Assembly: GCF_030929555.1 (NCBI RefSeq)
Contig: NZ_JAVFVT010000009.1
Location: 124,001-188,000 of the forward strand
Length of the DNA: 64,000 nt
Source: Paenibacillus sp. LHD-117
Lineage (GTDB): Bacteria > Bacillota > Bacilli > Paenibacillales > Paenibacillaceae
Direction of reading: 5' to 3'
In this document: piece after piece, positions 34,966-44,783 of the stretch
How positions within the stretch are numbered: position 1 is the first letter of the stretch
How the letters are laid out: every line of letters starts with the position of its first letter
Translations under genes and position numbers: made by a program
Notes under the pieces: model-generated
What the model was told of the DNA's origin: nothing
Database searches by the model: none
Seen by the model: only the letters and a program-made list of their open reading frames with translations

Positions 34966-36096
34966 TTACAGTTTGATTGCAGTCGTCAGGGAGTGTTCCA
35001 ATATTTCGTCGGCGCTCACCTCTCTGCCAAGACGATCCGACAGGTAGATGCCTTCGCTGATGAGCATCGTCTGCAAGGCGATATGGGCGGTCGGAAGCAG
35101 CTCGACCCTGCCTTGCAGAGCGGCAACCCAATGATGCTGCGACGACTGGTACGCATCATAGTCGGGCTTCAGGTGGTTCCAGCGTCCGTCCATCTCATCC
35201 AAGTTGACCGTGCAGTTCAAGTCCATGTCGCATACCGTCGTGTGGAAGCTGAACGGAGCAAGCACCGCCTGGTCCGAATAGGCTGGCAATTTCAACCCGC
35301 CTTTGGAACCGACGAGGCTGCAGCCTTCGATGCTTCCCAGATGGATGCTCCAAGCTTCATAGATGTCCAACGTCGCCCCGCCTTCGAATTTCACGAAACC
35401 AAGCCCGAGCTCCTCTACGTCGAATACCGCCTGATCCGCGCGGCCCGCATCCACATCCATTTCCCTGTAGCCTTTTCCCGATATTCTCGCTACCGTCGGG
35501 GTATCCAGCAAATAAAGCATCTGCGCGATATGATAGACGCCCATGTCGATCAGCGCGCCGCCCGCCGCGATATCCTTGTTCAGGAAGGCAGGCGTGCCGT
35601 AGCCGTCGATGAACGGGCGGCCCCGGCGGCGATGCCCCGTCGCCCTCGCATGGTACAGCTTGCCGAGCATGCCGCCGTCGGCCAGCGCCTTTGCCGCCTT
35701 CGTCTCCTTGCGGTATAGCGTGCCGAGCTGGATATGCAGCTTCTGGCCGTACATCTTGGCCGCATCGAGCATGAGCGTGCCGTCATGATAGGAGCCGGCG
35801 ATCGGCTTCTCGCAATAAACGTCCTTCCCGGCTTGGAACGCGGCAATCGTCACCGGCGAATGCAGGTTGTTGTGCAGGCAGACATCGACCGCTTCGATAT
35901 CGTCCCTCTTCAGCAATTCTCTGAAGTCCGTATAGACATTCGGGATGTGGTATTGCCCCGCCACATTGCGCGCTTCCTGCTCGTTCACGTCACAGATCGC
36001 GACGATCTCGACATCTGGGATATTGGCGTAGTTTCGCAAATGCGCTTTGCCGATCAAGCCGGCTCCGATAATTCCGATGCGTACTGTTTTCCCCAT
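34966..36096 (-). CDS. Gfo/Idh/MocA family oxidoreductase
   Basis: NAD(P)-dependent sugar dehydrogenase of 376 residues. The Rossmann motif VRIGIIGAGLIGKAH begins the protein and the family signature CEKPIAGS, which holds the catalytic lysine, is near residue 100; the second domain carries GGALIDMGVYHIAQML. It probably oxidises or epimerises a sugar imported by the neighbouring ABC system, working with the isomerase just upstream. ATG 36096 is preferred since AAGGGAG directly abuts the earlier ATG 36105. Confidence 0.9.
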   Translation of the reverse strand: MGKTVRIGIIGAGLIGKAHLRNYANIPDVEIVAICDVNEQEARNVAGQYHIPNVYTDFRELLKRDDIEAVDVCLHNNLHSPVTIAAFQAGKDVYCEKPIAGSYHDGTLMLDAAKMYGQKLHIQLGTLYRKETKAAKALADGGMLGKLYHARATGHRRRGRPFIDGYGTPAFLNKDIAAGGALIDMGVYHIAQMLYLLDTPTVARISGKGYREMDVDAGRADQAVFDVEELGLGFVKFEGGATLDIYEAWSIHLGSIEGCSLVGSKGGLKLPAYSDQAVLAPFSFHTTVCDMDLNCTVNLDEMDGRWNHLKPDYDAYQSSQHHWVAALQGRVELLPTAHIALQTMLISEGIYLSDRLGREVSADEILEHSLTTAIKL

Positions 36097-36117
36097 TCCT
36101 GTCATCTCCCTTATCTC

Positions 36118-36921
36118 TTATGCTTTCGGTTGATTCGCGGCGGCCAATACGCGTTTGGCAGATGCGATGGCCCATTCCATCTCCAGATACTGATTGCCCG
36201 GAGCATTGTATTCGATGCCCCAATATCCGTCGTATCCGGCATCAAACAGCGTTCGGACCAGCTGCTCCCCTTTGCCCGACGCAACCGTCTTGCCGTCGAA
36301 ATGCGTATGGTACACCCATGGAGCCACCAAGCTGTCCCCGATTTCCTCATCCGCCGACCAACGGCCCATATGCAGCAAGATGCCAAAATTCGGATGATTT
36401 ACGCCTTCCGCTATTTTCTTCAGATAGTGCGGATTTTTGGCGGAGCCCATATGATTCTCCGGCCCGACCATCATGCCTAGGTCGGCTGCAAGCTTGCTCA
36501 GCTCTAGAAACTTGCTTATGTTGTAATCGACCTGCTCCTCCGTCTCGGGTTCGGAGCTTTTATCTCCCGTATCGATCCGTACCGAGCTTGCCCCGAGCGT
36601 ATCCGCTATTCTCATATAAGCGACGGCGTTGCCGTACAGCATCTTCCGCCTGTCTTGATCCGCATCCCAGAGATGGGCGCCATCGACCGCTATATTGACG
36701 ACCTTCATCCCTTTCTCGTCGATTGCTTCGCGCAGCTTGCGGATGTATGCCTCGTCGGGCAGCGTGAAGATGTCTTGCCGCGCCTTATCGAACGTTCCAT
36801 TCCATAGATCCACCGTATCCAGCCCATACCTGTATTTGGAAGACTCCAAATAGCCGAAAGTATCCATCTTGCCTTCGTTCATCGTGTTGTTAAAGGAATA
36901 ACCGCCGATGCTGATTTTCAT
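36118..36921 (-). CDS. Sugar phosphate isomerase/epimerase (TIM barrel)
   Basis: AP endonuclease family 2/xylose isomerase-like TIM barrel of 267 residues starting MKISIGGYSFNN. Metal-ligand acids typical of the fold are seen around DTVDLWNG, VGPENHMG and HTHFDGK. Such proteins commonly act with Gfo/Idh/MocA enzymes in inositol or rare sugar use. ATG 36921 follows AGGAGGGG by 7 bases; the longer frame upstream lacks a site. 21 bases separate it from the oxidoreductase. Confidence 0.88.
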   Translation of the reverse strand: MKISIGGYSFNNTMNEGKMDTFGYLESSKYRYGLDTVDLWNGTFDKARQDIFTLPDEAYIRKLREAIDEKGMKVVNIAVDGAHLWDADQDRRKMLYGNAVAYMRIADTLGASSVRIDTGDKSSEPETEEQVDYNISKFLELSKLAADLGMMVGPENHMGSAKNPHYLKKIAEGVNHPNFGILLHMGRWSADEEIGDSLVAPWVYHTHFDGKTVASGKGEQLVRTLFDAGYDGYWGIEYNAPGNQYLEMEWAIASAKRVLAAANQPKA

Positions 36922-37059
36922 TTGTTTACCCCTCCTGTGTCCGTAAAAAATCGCATTTCTTTTCTTGCCAGACGCCAAAACCTCTGTCCATCGCCACCTT
37001 CGCCGGTATCACCTCCCCTCGTTCGCATTCCGCTTAAGCTCCGGCTACAACTGCATCTG

Positions 37060-37941
37060 CTAGCCTTTGATCGCGCCGACCGTCAAACCTTTGACGAAAA
37101 ACCGCTGAAAGAACGGGTAAGCGATTAGAATCGGCAGCACGCCGATGACCGCAATCGCCAGACGTACGCCCTGCGTAGGAATCATGTCATCCCCTACCCG
37201 CGTAGAAGAGTCGACATTGTTGAGCAAATACTGGACGTTGAGCAAAATCGTGTTGAGCATGACCTGGATGCTGTACAGCTTGTTGTCCGAAATGTAGATA
37301 AGCCCGTTAAACCAATCGTTCCAGTAATTGATGACTTGGAATAATCCGACCGTCGCCAAGACCGGAAGGGACAGCGGCAGCACCATTTGCATGAAAATTC
37401 TGAATTCTCCTGCCCCGTCAATGTACGCCGATTCCAGAACGGGCCCGGGTACGGAAACAGTGAAGAACGTCCTCAGAAGGATGACGTAAAAAGCACTGAT
37501 CAGCAGGCCGGGGACAATGAGCGCCAAAAGCGTGTTGTCGATATTGAAGACGTTCGCGTATATCAGATAAGTCGGAACCAACCCGCCGTTGAACAGCATC
37601 GTGAAGAATACGAGGAAAGAGAAGAAGCCTCGCATCGGTAGATCTTTTTTGGAAAGCGGATATGCAAGCAGCGTCATCAAGACCAGACTCGTGAACGTGC
37701 CGACGGTCGTCACGATGAACGAAACGCCGTACGCGCCTACGATATCGCTCGATTGCTGGAAGAGAAACCGGTAGCTCTCCAGGCTGAACTGGCTCGGGAA
37801 GAAGGAGTAGCCGTCCCGGATAATCGTGTTTTCTTCCGTGAACGAAGCCGTTACCAGCAACAGAAACGGAACGATGCAGAATAAGGCGATGAGCAAAAAG
37901 ACGACGTTGATGACGCTCTGTTCCCAAGTGATTTTTTTCAA
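37060..37941 (-). CDS. ABC sugar permease (LplC/YtcP type)
   Basis: Inner membrane permease of 293 residues with six spans and the EAA loop ESAYIDGAGEFRIFMQMVLP, ending in KGLTVGAIKG, the standard tail of carbohydrate permease subunit 2. TTG 37941 is chosen because AGGGGGG lies 8 bases before it; it starts 13 bases after the first permease. Pairs with the preceding gene to form the channel; an ATPase such as MsmX would have to come from elsewhere. Confidence 0.9.
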   Translation of the reverse strand: MKKITWEQSVINVVFLLIALFCIVPFLLLVTASFTEENTIIRDGYSFFPSQFSLESYRFLFQQSSDIVGAYGVSFIVTTVGTFTSLVLMTLLAYPLSKKDLPMRGFFSFLVFFTMLFNGGLVPTYLIYANVFNIDNTLLALIVPGLLISAFYVILLRTFFTVSVPGPVLESAYIDGAGEFRIFMQMVLPLSLPVLATVGLFQVINYWNDWFNGLIYISDNKLYSIQVMLNTILLNVQYLLNNVDSSTRVGDDMIPTQGVRLAIAVIGVLPILIAYPFFQRFFVKGLTVGAIKG

Positions 37942-37954
37942 TGGATACGCCCCC

Positions 37955-38890
37955 CTAGAACAACGCGTTGTCCGAATTGATTTTTTTGACCACGAAGTTT
38001 GCGAAGATGATGAGCGCGAACCCGACAATGGATTGGTAGAAGCCCGCCGCGGACGCCATGCCGATATCGCCGCTCTTAAGCAAAGCGCGATAGACGTACG
38101 TGTCGAGAACGTTGGTCGTCGGCAGCAACGGACCCGAGTCGAGCGGCACTTGGTAGAACAATCCGAAGTCGGCGTAGAAGATTCTTCCGATCTGCAGCAG
38201 CGTCATAATAACGATGACTGGAGTAAGGGCCGGGAGCGTAATGTACAGGATTTGTTTAAACTTGCCCGCTCCGTCGATCTTGGCCGCTTCGTAATACTCG
38301 TGGTCGAAGCCGACCACCGCGGCGAAGTAGATGATGCATAAGTAGCCGACGCTATGCCACACCTTCACAATCGTCAAAATAACGGGCCAATGCTTGGGCT
38401 CCGTATACCACATCACCGCTTCCTTTCCGAACAGGGGGAGGATGGATTTGTTCACGAACCCGGTCTCCATGCTTAGCAGCGAGAATACGAGGTACCCAAT
38501 AATAACTGTCGAGATCAAGTATGGAAGCAAGATCGCGCTTTGGTAGAAGCGGCGCAAAAACTTGTTTTTCAGCTCGTTCAACAAAATCGCGAAGGCGACC
38601 GAAAAAACGAGATTAAGCGCAATAAAGACCGCGTTGTACAGAATGGTGTTTCTCGTAATGACGTAAGCTTCCGACGTCTTGAACAAATATTTGAAGTTTC
38701 GGAGTCCGATCCAGTCTCCCCCGAACACTCCTTTCGAAAAATCGATTTCCTTGAAAGCGATCACAATTCCAAACATGGGGATGTAGTTGTTAATGAGCAA
38801 ATAAGCAATGCCTGGGAGGATCATGAAGTACAGCGCTTTGTATTTTTTTATTTTTTTAAACGTTATTGCCTGGTTTAACCACGACATCAT
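37955..38890 (-). CDS. ABC sugar permease (LplB/YteP type)
   Basis: Permease subunit 1 of 311 residues, six spans, with N-terminal KKIKKYKALYFMILPGIAYLL split by a short loop and EAA loop YYEAAKIDGAGKFKQILYITLP. First gene of the minus-strand carbohydrate cluster, divergent from the ROK regulator at 39438, which is expected to control it. Ends in the NSDNALF-type tail common in YteP-like proteins. Confidence 0.9.
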   Translation of the reverse strand: MMSWLNQAITFKKIKKYKALYFMILPGIAYLLINNYIPMFGIVIAFKEIDFSKGVFGGDWIGLRNFKYLFKTSEAYVITRNTILYNAVFIALNLVFSVAFAILLNELKNKFLRRFYQSAILLPYLISTVIIGYLVFSLLSMETGFVNKSILPLFGKEAVMWYTEPKHWPVILTIVKVWHSVGYLCIIYFAAVVGFDHEYYEAAKIDGAGKFKQILYITLPALTPVIVIMTLLQIGRIFYADFGLFYQVPLDSGPLLPTTNVLDTYVYRALLKSGDIGMASAAGFYQSIVGFALIIFANFVVKKINSDNALF

Positions 38891-39033
38891 GGCAATTCCC
38901 TTCCCCTCGGTTTGATGGATGGCTCCTCTCCGCCCTCCGACTCCTCCTGCCTGCCGACAATCGCTTCAGCTATTGACTCCCCTGTGATAAAGCATGTAAG
39001 TCGACCTTAGCTTAAATCAAAAGCACCCCCTTG

Positions 39034-39066
39034 AATTAATTATTCCAGCGGAAAAACTAATTAACC
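39034..39066. promoter_or_regulatory. Candidate ROK operator, first cluster
   Basis: AATTAATTATTCC (39034-39046) and CTAATTAACC (39057-39066), A/T-rich half-sites in the divergent region between the permease and ROK genes. Similar TTAATTA motifs occur at both promoters of the second ROK cluster. Confidence 0.45.
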
Positions 39067-39210
39067 AAAAAAAATTTCGGCTGCCCTGCCTCGTTTGTGT
39101 CCATTATATTTTCGGTTCTCGCCGCTTGTCAACGACTATTTTGTTTTTTTAGAAAATTTGGATAAAAGGCACGAAAAGCGAAAAAAACATTACCCGAAGC
39201 ACGGCTTCAA

Positions 39211-39240
39211 GTTGACATATCATCGATTGGTTTTCTATAA
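39211..39240 (+). promoter_or_regulatory. Promoter of ROK regulator
   Basis: Consensus -35 TTGACA (39211-39216) and -10 TATAAT (39235-39240) with an 18-base spacer, about 200 bases before the ROK start. The remainder of the 38891-39437 gap shows no gene. Confidence 0.75.
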
Positions 39241-39437
39241 TCGCTTTGACATCTCTATTGCGACGGACCCTCCTCCCGCCGTAACATTATGCGAAAGACG
39301 CGTCGGACTCCTCCTCCTATCGCGCTTCCCATGCTGCCCGTACTCGTAGCTATACCCCCGACCGCCCTATTTTCCTATTAGCCGCTATCTTTGATCCTTG
39401 CATGCCATTTCACTTCAGAATGTGGAGACATGAACTT

Positions 39438-40562
39438 ATGAACAAAATCGGTAATCAACAAATGCTGCGGGAAATCAATTTATCAACGCTGCTTCATGCC
39501 ATATTTACGCATGGGCCGATATCCCGTGTCGAATTAGCCCGAAAGACCAAGCTCAGTCCGACAACCGTGTCGGTTCTGATAGAGGATATGATCCGGGAGC
39601 GGCTCGTTCACGAGACCGGTACGATCGGCAGCGGCGTCGGCCGCAAGATGACGATGTTGAACATCCGGGCCGACGGGGGTTATGTGATCGGAGTCGACCT
39701 GTCGAGCGCGCCTGTCCGCTGCGTCCTACTTAACTTGAACGGAGAGCTTATCGCGGGCCAAAGCTTTAAGCCGATGATCGGAGAAGAACAAATCAAGGCA
39801 GAGCTTGCGGCGCATATCACTGCTTTTATCCAAAAGCATCAAATTCCAATCGAGCGGATCAAACGCATCGGCATCTCCCTGCCGGGCAGACTGGACGAAA
39901 CGCAAAGCGTCGTTATGACGTCCACCTATTTGCGATTGCATCAATTCCCGCTTCGTCAAACGTTGGAAGACCAGCTGCCTGTCCCCGTGCTTCTGTCGAA
40001 CGACCTGGACGCCGCCGGGTTCGCCGAACGATTCAGCGGTGCGGCCAAAGGGGACCATACGATCATCTTCCTCATGATCGACTACGGTACGGGCGTCGGA
40101 ATCGTCATCAACGGACAGATTTATCATGGTTCAAACGGCTCTGCCGGCAGAACGCCTTTCTTCGCGCCTTATTGTACGTCGATTCTTGCGGATCGCTTGC
40201 TGAAGGAATTTCCGGATACGTTCGGCGGGAAGGCACACGATGAAATCGTTCAACATTACGTCCGTCTTGCTCTGGAAGGCGTACAGCCTTTCGACGATCA
40301 AGTCGAACTGATGATCAGCGACATTGCTGACTTTTGCGGCAAAGCGCTTCAACTCGTCAATCCCCAGAAGATGATTCTCGGCGGATGGATTACCGACAAT
40401 GCCGTATTTTTCGACCGCTTGGTGACGGCCATCCGAGAATCCGAGAAATCTCCTTACGGAGATACGCCTGTGCTGCCCTTCCATTGGAAAATGCACGGAT
40501 CGGCCATGGGAGCGGCAACGCTTGGTTTGCACTCGATTTTCAAACAAAAAACCGTCCAATAA
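39438..40562 (+). CDS. ROK family transcriptional regulator
   Basis: 374-residue repressor-type ROK protein. A winged helix-turn-helix (about 15-70, ISRVELARKTKLSPTTVSVL) precedes a sugar-kinase-like fold. The ATP motif is degenerate (GVDLSSAPVRCVLL in place of DxGxT) and the CxCGxxGCxE zinc motif is absent, so it should bind sugar without phosphorylating it. Divergent from the sugar uptake cluster, which it probably represses until the ligand appears. ATG 39438 has GGAG about 10 bases upstream; ATG 39402 has no site. Confidence 0.88.
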   Translation: MNKIGNQQMLREINLSTLLHAIFTHGPISRVELARKTKLSPTTVSVLIEDMIRERLVHETGTIGSGVGRKMTMLNIRADGGYVIGVDLSSAPVRCVLLNLNGELIAGQSFKPMIGEEQIKAELAAHITAFIQKHQIPIERIKRIGISLPGRLDETQSVVMTSTYLRLHQFPLRQTLEDQLPVPVLLSNDLDAAGFAERFSGAAKGDHTIIFLMIDYGTGVGIVINGQIYHGSNGSAGRTPFFAPYCTSILADRLLKEFPDTFGGKAHDEIVQHYVRLALEGVQPFDDQVELMISDIADFCGKALQLVNPQKMILGGWITDNAVFFDRLVTAIRESEKSPYGDTPVLPFHWKMHGSAMGAATLGLHSIFKQKTVQ

Positions 40563-40656
40563 CAACAAACGGTATTTATTTAGATGGCCATGGAACAATT
40601 TTTTTCTCCGCCGCGTATAACCCTATAGAACTAAAATGCGGAAAGGTGGCGTTTGC

Positions 40657-41148
40657 ATGGAGCTTTACTTTAGCGACCGATTCTTCAGCGCGGGAACGAC
40701 GGACATTATGAACGAGGAAGGGGCTTCGGTCGGCACGATGGATTTGGAGAGCATGCTGTCCGCCTCGTTATCCGTTTACAATTCCGAGAACGCTCTTCGC
40801 TTCTCAGGCAAATTCCGGGTTTTCTCGGGCAAGTGGGAGGTGCTGGACGGATCGGGCTTCGAAATCGGCGTCCTGCGCGCGCGGATGTCATTCTTCAGCA
40901 AACGATATGAATACGATGCGGGGAGTCGGGGAATCTACCAGATCGAATCGCCTGCCTTCTCTAACGAATACGTCATCCTTGACGAAAATGAGGCAGAGAT
41001 CGCTACCTTTCAGAAAGTGAGCGGCTGGTTCGAAGCTGGCGCTTTTCGGCTAACGAACCAGTCCACGCTGCTGGACAGCTATGAGCTTATCGCGGTCGTC
41101 ATGGGTGTCCATAGCATACAAAAAGCGGCTAGCAACGCAGCCACCTAG
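40657..41148 (+). CDS. Tubby C-terminal/LURP-one-like protein
   Basis: 163-residue soluble protein with repeated short beta strands: ELYFSDRFFSAGTTDIMNE, LRFSGKFRVFSGKWEVLD, and SNEYVILDENEAEIATFQK. This pattern fits the LURP-one-related/tubby-like beta-barrel family found in many Firmicutes; function unknown, possibly lipid or membrane binding. ATG 40657 lies about 8 bases after AAAGGTGG and is preferred over ATG 40636. It follows the ROK gene by 94 bases. Confidence 0.7.
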   Translation: MELYFSDRFFSAGTTDIMNEEGASVGTMDLESMLSASLSVYNSENALRFSGKFRVFSGKWEVLDGSGFEIGVLRARMSFFSKRYEYDAGSRGIYQIESPAFSNEYVILDENEAEIATFQKVSGWFEAGAFRLTNQSTLLDSYELIAVVMGVHSIQKAASNAAT

Positions 41149-41245
41149 CGGTCAAATGAATATTTTCCAATTTTATGCACATGATAAAGTTGTTGCCGAT
41201 TCATCGGCCAAGCTTGAATGTCCATAAAAGCGGAGGTACCGAACC

Positions 41246-41785
41246 ATGAAAAAAATTACAATGACCGCCGTCTTCCTATTCGCCTTGCTATATACGCAGG
41301 GATACGGGGCGGCGTATGCCAATGAAAGCAACGAGGCTCCGGGCGCCTCGATCTCCATCGTAAACGCCGAAGGCCAGGCGATCGGCAAAGCGACGCTGGC
41401 GCAGAAAGGCGACAAGGTATTGATTCATCTTGAAGCAGAGAAGCTGCCTCCGGGCAAACACGGCTTCCATATTCATCAGTTCGGCAAATGCGAGGCGCCG
41501 GACTTCAAGTCGGCCGGCGACCACTTCAACCCGCAGCATAAGCAGCACGGCTTCAACAACCCGAAAGGGTTCCACGAAGGTGATTTGCCGAATATCGAGG
41601 TCGGCGCGGACGGCAAAGTAACCGCCGATATCGAGACGGCCGTCGTGACGCTGCAGCCCGGACAGCCGAATTCCATCATGAAGGAAGACGGGGTCTCGCT
41701 TGTTATCCATGAAAAGGAGGATGACTACGCGACCGACCCATCCGGCAACTCCGGCGCCCGCATCGCTTGCGGCGTGGTGAAGTAG
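41246..41785 (+). CDS. sodC: Cu/Zn superoxide dismutase family protein
   Basis: Exported SodC-type enzyme of 179 residues that would remove superoxide outside the membrane. Signal peptide of about 26 residues ends near AYAN. Metal ligands are visible: HGFHIHQFGKC with Cu histidines, then GDHFNP and KQHGFNNPKGFHEGDLPN with bridging and Zn histidines and the Zn aspartate, and SLVIHEKEDDY with the last Cu histidine; the disulfide partner Cys lies in ARIACGVV. All required residues appear present. GGAGG precedes ATG 41246. Single gene ended by a strong hairpin. Confidence 0.92.
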   Translation: MKKITMTAVFLFALLYTQGYGAAYANESNEAPGASISIVNAEGQAIGKATLAQKGDKVLIHLEAEKLPPGKHGFHIHQFGKCEAPDFKSAGDHFNPQHKQHGFNNPKGFHEGDLPNIEVGADGKVTADIETAVVTLQPGQPNSIMKEDGVSLVIHEKEDDYATDPSGNSGARIACGVVK

Positions 41786-41838
41786 GAGCCTCGACGAACG
41801 ACAGACATGCCCGTTCAAGACATGGCGGTACACAAAAT

Positions 41839-41881
41839 AAGCATCTCCATTGGCCTAGCGGCTCCGTGGAGATGCTTTTTT
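41839..41881 (+). terminator. sodC terminator
   Basis: AAGCATCTCCA and TGGAGATGCTT, perfect 11-bp stem followed by T-run. Confidence 0.88.
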
Positions 41882-41956
41882 GTTGTCACGATGGGGTTGA
41901 ATATTCTCTATCATTTTTCTAAATCTGCTGTGCGCGGTCCGCATCAATTGGAAGCG

Positions 41957-43171
41957 TTACGCAGCTCTCTTCTGGACCGCCGCCTCGCCTATCTCCCCGG
42001 CTCTGTAGAACCAGATGGCGACTAGCGAGATGGCCGCTATGACGATGAATAAAGTGGTGCCTCCGTAGTCTTGCAGAAGGAAACCGCCGAGCCATGGACC
42101 TATGAAGAAACCAAGGTTCGTGAAGGTTTGCGCCCCGAAGTAAGTGCCGCGCATCCCTTCGGGCGCCAGCTTGTCCAGCATGACGGAGCCTGCCGGGAAC
42201 GTCAGAATCTCGCCCCACGTGAAGACGAGCATCGACAAGACGAGCAGCCACCAGTTGGTGCTGAACGCGAAGCCGATATCGCCAAGCGCGTAACAGACGC
42301 TGCCCGCCGCGATAGCCGTCAGCGGTTTCCTCTTCTCCGCCCACTTGGAGAATGGAATTTGGAACAGGACGACGGCGATCGCGTTCACGCTCATCATCCA
42401 TGCGAAAACGGCAACCCCGTTCGCGAAATTCTGCTCGATGAACTGCGACAGCGTCGACGTCATCTGCGAATAGCCGATGGCCGTCACAATCCCGCCGAGA
42501 ATGAAGTACCGGAACGCGCGGTCGCCGCGGATGACGTTCCACGATTTCGCGATCGTGACGGGCTCCTTCTTCTCGCCCTCGATGTTGCGGATGCCGAATT
42601 TCTTCAGCAGCACATGCAACAGAATCGCGTAGACGATATAAGTAATGCCCGTGATCGTCCAGGGCAGACTGCCGTCCATCGCGGCGAACAGCGTGCCGAG
42701 CAGCGGTCCGACGGCCACGCCGATATTAATGGCCATATAACGAAGAGAGAATATCTGGTACCGCTTCTCGCTTTCGGTCAAATCCGCCATTAACGCCTGC
42801 GACACCGGTTCGTAGAACGACCGGCATAAGCCGTTGACGGCGTTAAGCAAGGCGAACACAATCGGAACGCCCGTGACCGCGAAGCCGAGGAATACCGCAC
42901 CCCACGTATAGATCGCCGCCAGCATAACGATTCTTCGCCCGAACCGGTCAGATAGATGACCGCCGAAGAAACCGCCGAGCATGCCCGCGAGGGAACCCAG
43001 TCCGATCGTAATCCCGATCATCGTCGGGCTCATGTCCGTCTTGGCGATCAGGTAAATCGCGAGGAACGGCAAGCTCATCGAGCTGGCCACGCGCGCGAAG
43101 ATCGTGCCGACGAGCAGCACTTTCACGATCGGGTGAAAACCGTTTAGGGATAATTGCAACCGTCTGAACAT
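41957..43171 (-). CDS. MFS transporter
   Basis: Major facilitator of 404 residues with about twelve spans and the family A motif GGHLSDRFGRRIVML between spans 2 and 3, typical of drug:H+ antiporters of the DHA1 group. Substrate unknown. ATG 43171 is preferred: GAGGG lies about 9 bases upstream, while the longer frame begins in a region without a site. Single gene, convergent with sodC. Confidence 0.87.
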   Translation of the reverse strand: MFRRLQLSLNGFHPIVKVLLVGTIFARVASSMSLPFLAIYLIAKTDMSPTMIGITIGLGSLAGMLGGFFGGHLSDRFGRRIVMLAAIYTWGAVFLGFAVTGVPIVFALLNAVNGLCRSFYEPVSQALMADLTESEKRYQIFSLRYMAINIGVAVGPLLGTLFAAMDGSLPWTITGITYIVYAILLHVLLKKFGIRNIEGEKKEPVTIAKSWNVIRGDRAFRYFILGGIVTAIGYSQMTSTLSQFIEQNFANGVAVFAWMMSVNAIAVVLFQIPFSKWAEKRKPLTAIAAGSVCYALGDIGFAFSTNWWLLVLSMLVFTWGEILTFPAGSVMLDKLAPEGMRGTYFGAQTFTNLGFFIGPWLGGFLLQDYGGTTLFIVIAAISLVAIWFYRAGEIGEAAVQKRAA

Positions 43172-43424
43172 CGATGAACCCTCTTTCTCATGCTGCGTAA
43201 TCGTCGCCTGCTTCCGGAACCGTAGGAAGCGAACATACATCCGGTTTCGAAAGAATAATGTTCCGATTATACAGCAAGCGAGGGGAAAGCGGAAGGGGCA
43301 ATCCTCGGCTTGTCCAAGGGGTCAGCGGACAGGGAGCGGCACCTAGGACATATTCGATAGCACCCTTCGCGATGTAATCGCGGAACGCGTACTTGTTGTC
43401 TACATGCTATGCGGATGGCCCTCG

Positions 43425-44783
43425 TCACGATGGGTAAGCATTGGAGCTGGAATGCGGTATTCCGCTCTCGGGCCGCCAAAGCTTCTCTAGCGCCATGACG
43501 AGCAAAGTTGCGATGAGGAGTCCGTTCCCTAACGCATATTGCAGGACGATCGGAAGCCCCTGCGGCAAAGAAGCGGATACCAGCGTGAAGCCAACGCCGA
43601 CGAGCAAGCCGATTCCGAGAATCGTCAGCTGCCGTTGGGTTTGCGCCGCTTGCGTCAACGATTGAAAAGAATTTCCGGTCATTTGCACAAAAGTAGCTAA
43701 CGATACGGCGCTCGCAACGGACGTGGGCAGCATAGCTAGAAAGTTGACGATGCCCGGGACGAAAGATATGAATGACAACGCCAGACATGCCCATAAAAAA
43801 GGCTTTCTCCGGGTTTGCCCCGTCATGCGAATGAAGCTGGCGGTAACGGGAAGCGGAACGATGCCGATAGCCGAATACGCTGCGGCAAGTCCATGGGAAA
43901 CGCCTCCGATCATGCTGCTGCGGTTAAACGTTTTGCGTTCTTCCTTCTCTTCCCTCGGAATGACTTGGCGTGCGGCCGTTACGGCCGCGATTAAATTCGA
44001 TACTAGAATGAGGGAGAACAAGCTTGCGGTAACCGCCATGCCCGGATTCAACCGAGGCATTCCCCATGCGAATACTTCGGGAAGCTTCATTGCCCATTCC
44101 ATCTGCATCGGCATATCGGTTGCTATTCCCCCGCTAACCAATACGTGAAGCCCCCATCCGGTTAAAATGCCTAATAAGACGGCATATTGACGCATCCACC
44201 CTGTTCCTCTAATCGTTAAGAAGATGACCAAGACGAACACGCCCAATGCGACAACAGCGCCCCAATAGCCGCTTGGCATTCCGGTTTCATCCCCGAGGCT
44301 TAACATGCCTTTTAAGAACACGCCGCTTAATTGCAACGACAAAATAAACAAAAACGTGTTCGTCACAAGCGGCGTAAATAAAGAGATCAGCTTATAGAAC
44401 AGTCCCGTAACGCCGAGTACGAACAGCAGCAACCCTGCAAGCAGCATGCCTCCCTGCAAGAGCTGGAGCGCTTCTTTCGCGTTTTGCCCCTGCTGCGCGG
44501 CCATGGCCGCCATCATAATAAAGACGCTGACCCAAGAGCCGGCGGGGCCGTCGACGATCGGAAAGCGGTGCCCAATGATCGATTGCAAGGCGGAGCTCAA
44601 TCCGACGACAAGGAACGTCCGCTGCATGAGGGACGCGATTTCGTCTTGTGGCAAATGAAATACGCCGCCGATAACAATCGGCAGCGCGACGGAACTAGCC
44701 GTCATAAAAATGAACCATTGCATCGCGCGCAAGCCCGCGCCTATAGGAAGTAATCGACGCATATTTCTCAAGGAATCAGACAT
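43425..44783 (-). CDS. NCS2 family nucleobase permease
   Basis: Nucleobase:cation symporter-2 of about 452 residues and twelve to fourteen spans. Features include the VDGPAGSWVSVF segment, the long LISLFTPLVTNTFLF helix and IGIVPLPVTASFIRMTGQTRRKP, the NCS2 signature region. Xanthine, uric acid or uracil is the likely cargo; the exact one cannot be told. Its ATG 44783 overlaps the stop of the deacetylase gene and has a poor ribosome site, pointing to translational coupling with the sugar cluster upstream. Confidence 0.87.
   Translation of the reverse strand: MSDSLRNMRRLLPIGAGLRAMQWFIFMTASSVALPIVIGGVFHLPQDEIASLMQRTFLVVGLSSALQSIIGHRFPIVDGPAGSWVSVFIMMAAMAAQQGQNAKEALQLLQGGMLLAGLLLFVLGVTGLFYKLISLFTPLVTNTFLFILSLQLSGVFLKGMLSLGDETGMPSGYWGAVVALGVFVLVIFLTIRGTGWMRQYAVLLGILTGWGLHVLVSGGIATDMPMQMEWAMKLPEVFAWGMPRLNPGMAVTASLFSLILVSNLIAAVTAARQVIPREEKEERKTFNRSSMIGGVSHGLAAAYSAIGIVPLPVTASFIRMTGQTRRKPFLWACLALSFISFVPGIVNFLAMLPTSVASAVSLATFVQMTGNSFQSLTQAAQTQRQLTILGIGLLVGVGFTLVSASLPQGLPIVLQYALGNGLLIATLLVMALEKLWRPESGIPHSSSNAYPS

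Noticed and set aside
43240..43424. Minus-strand coding-like phrase NKYAFRDYIAKGAIEYVLGA between the NCS2 and MFS genes
   Set aside because: The frame is short, preceded at once by a stop and has no start or ribosome site; kept only as a possible gene remnant.
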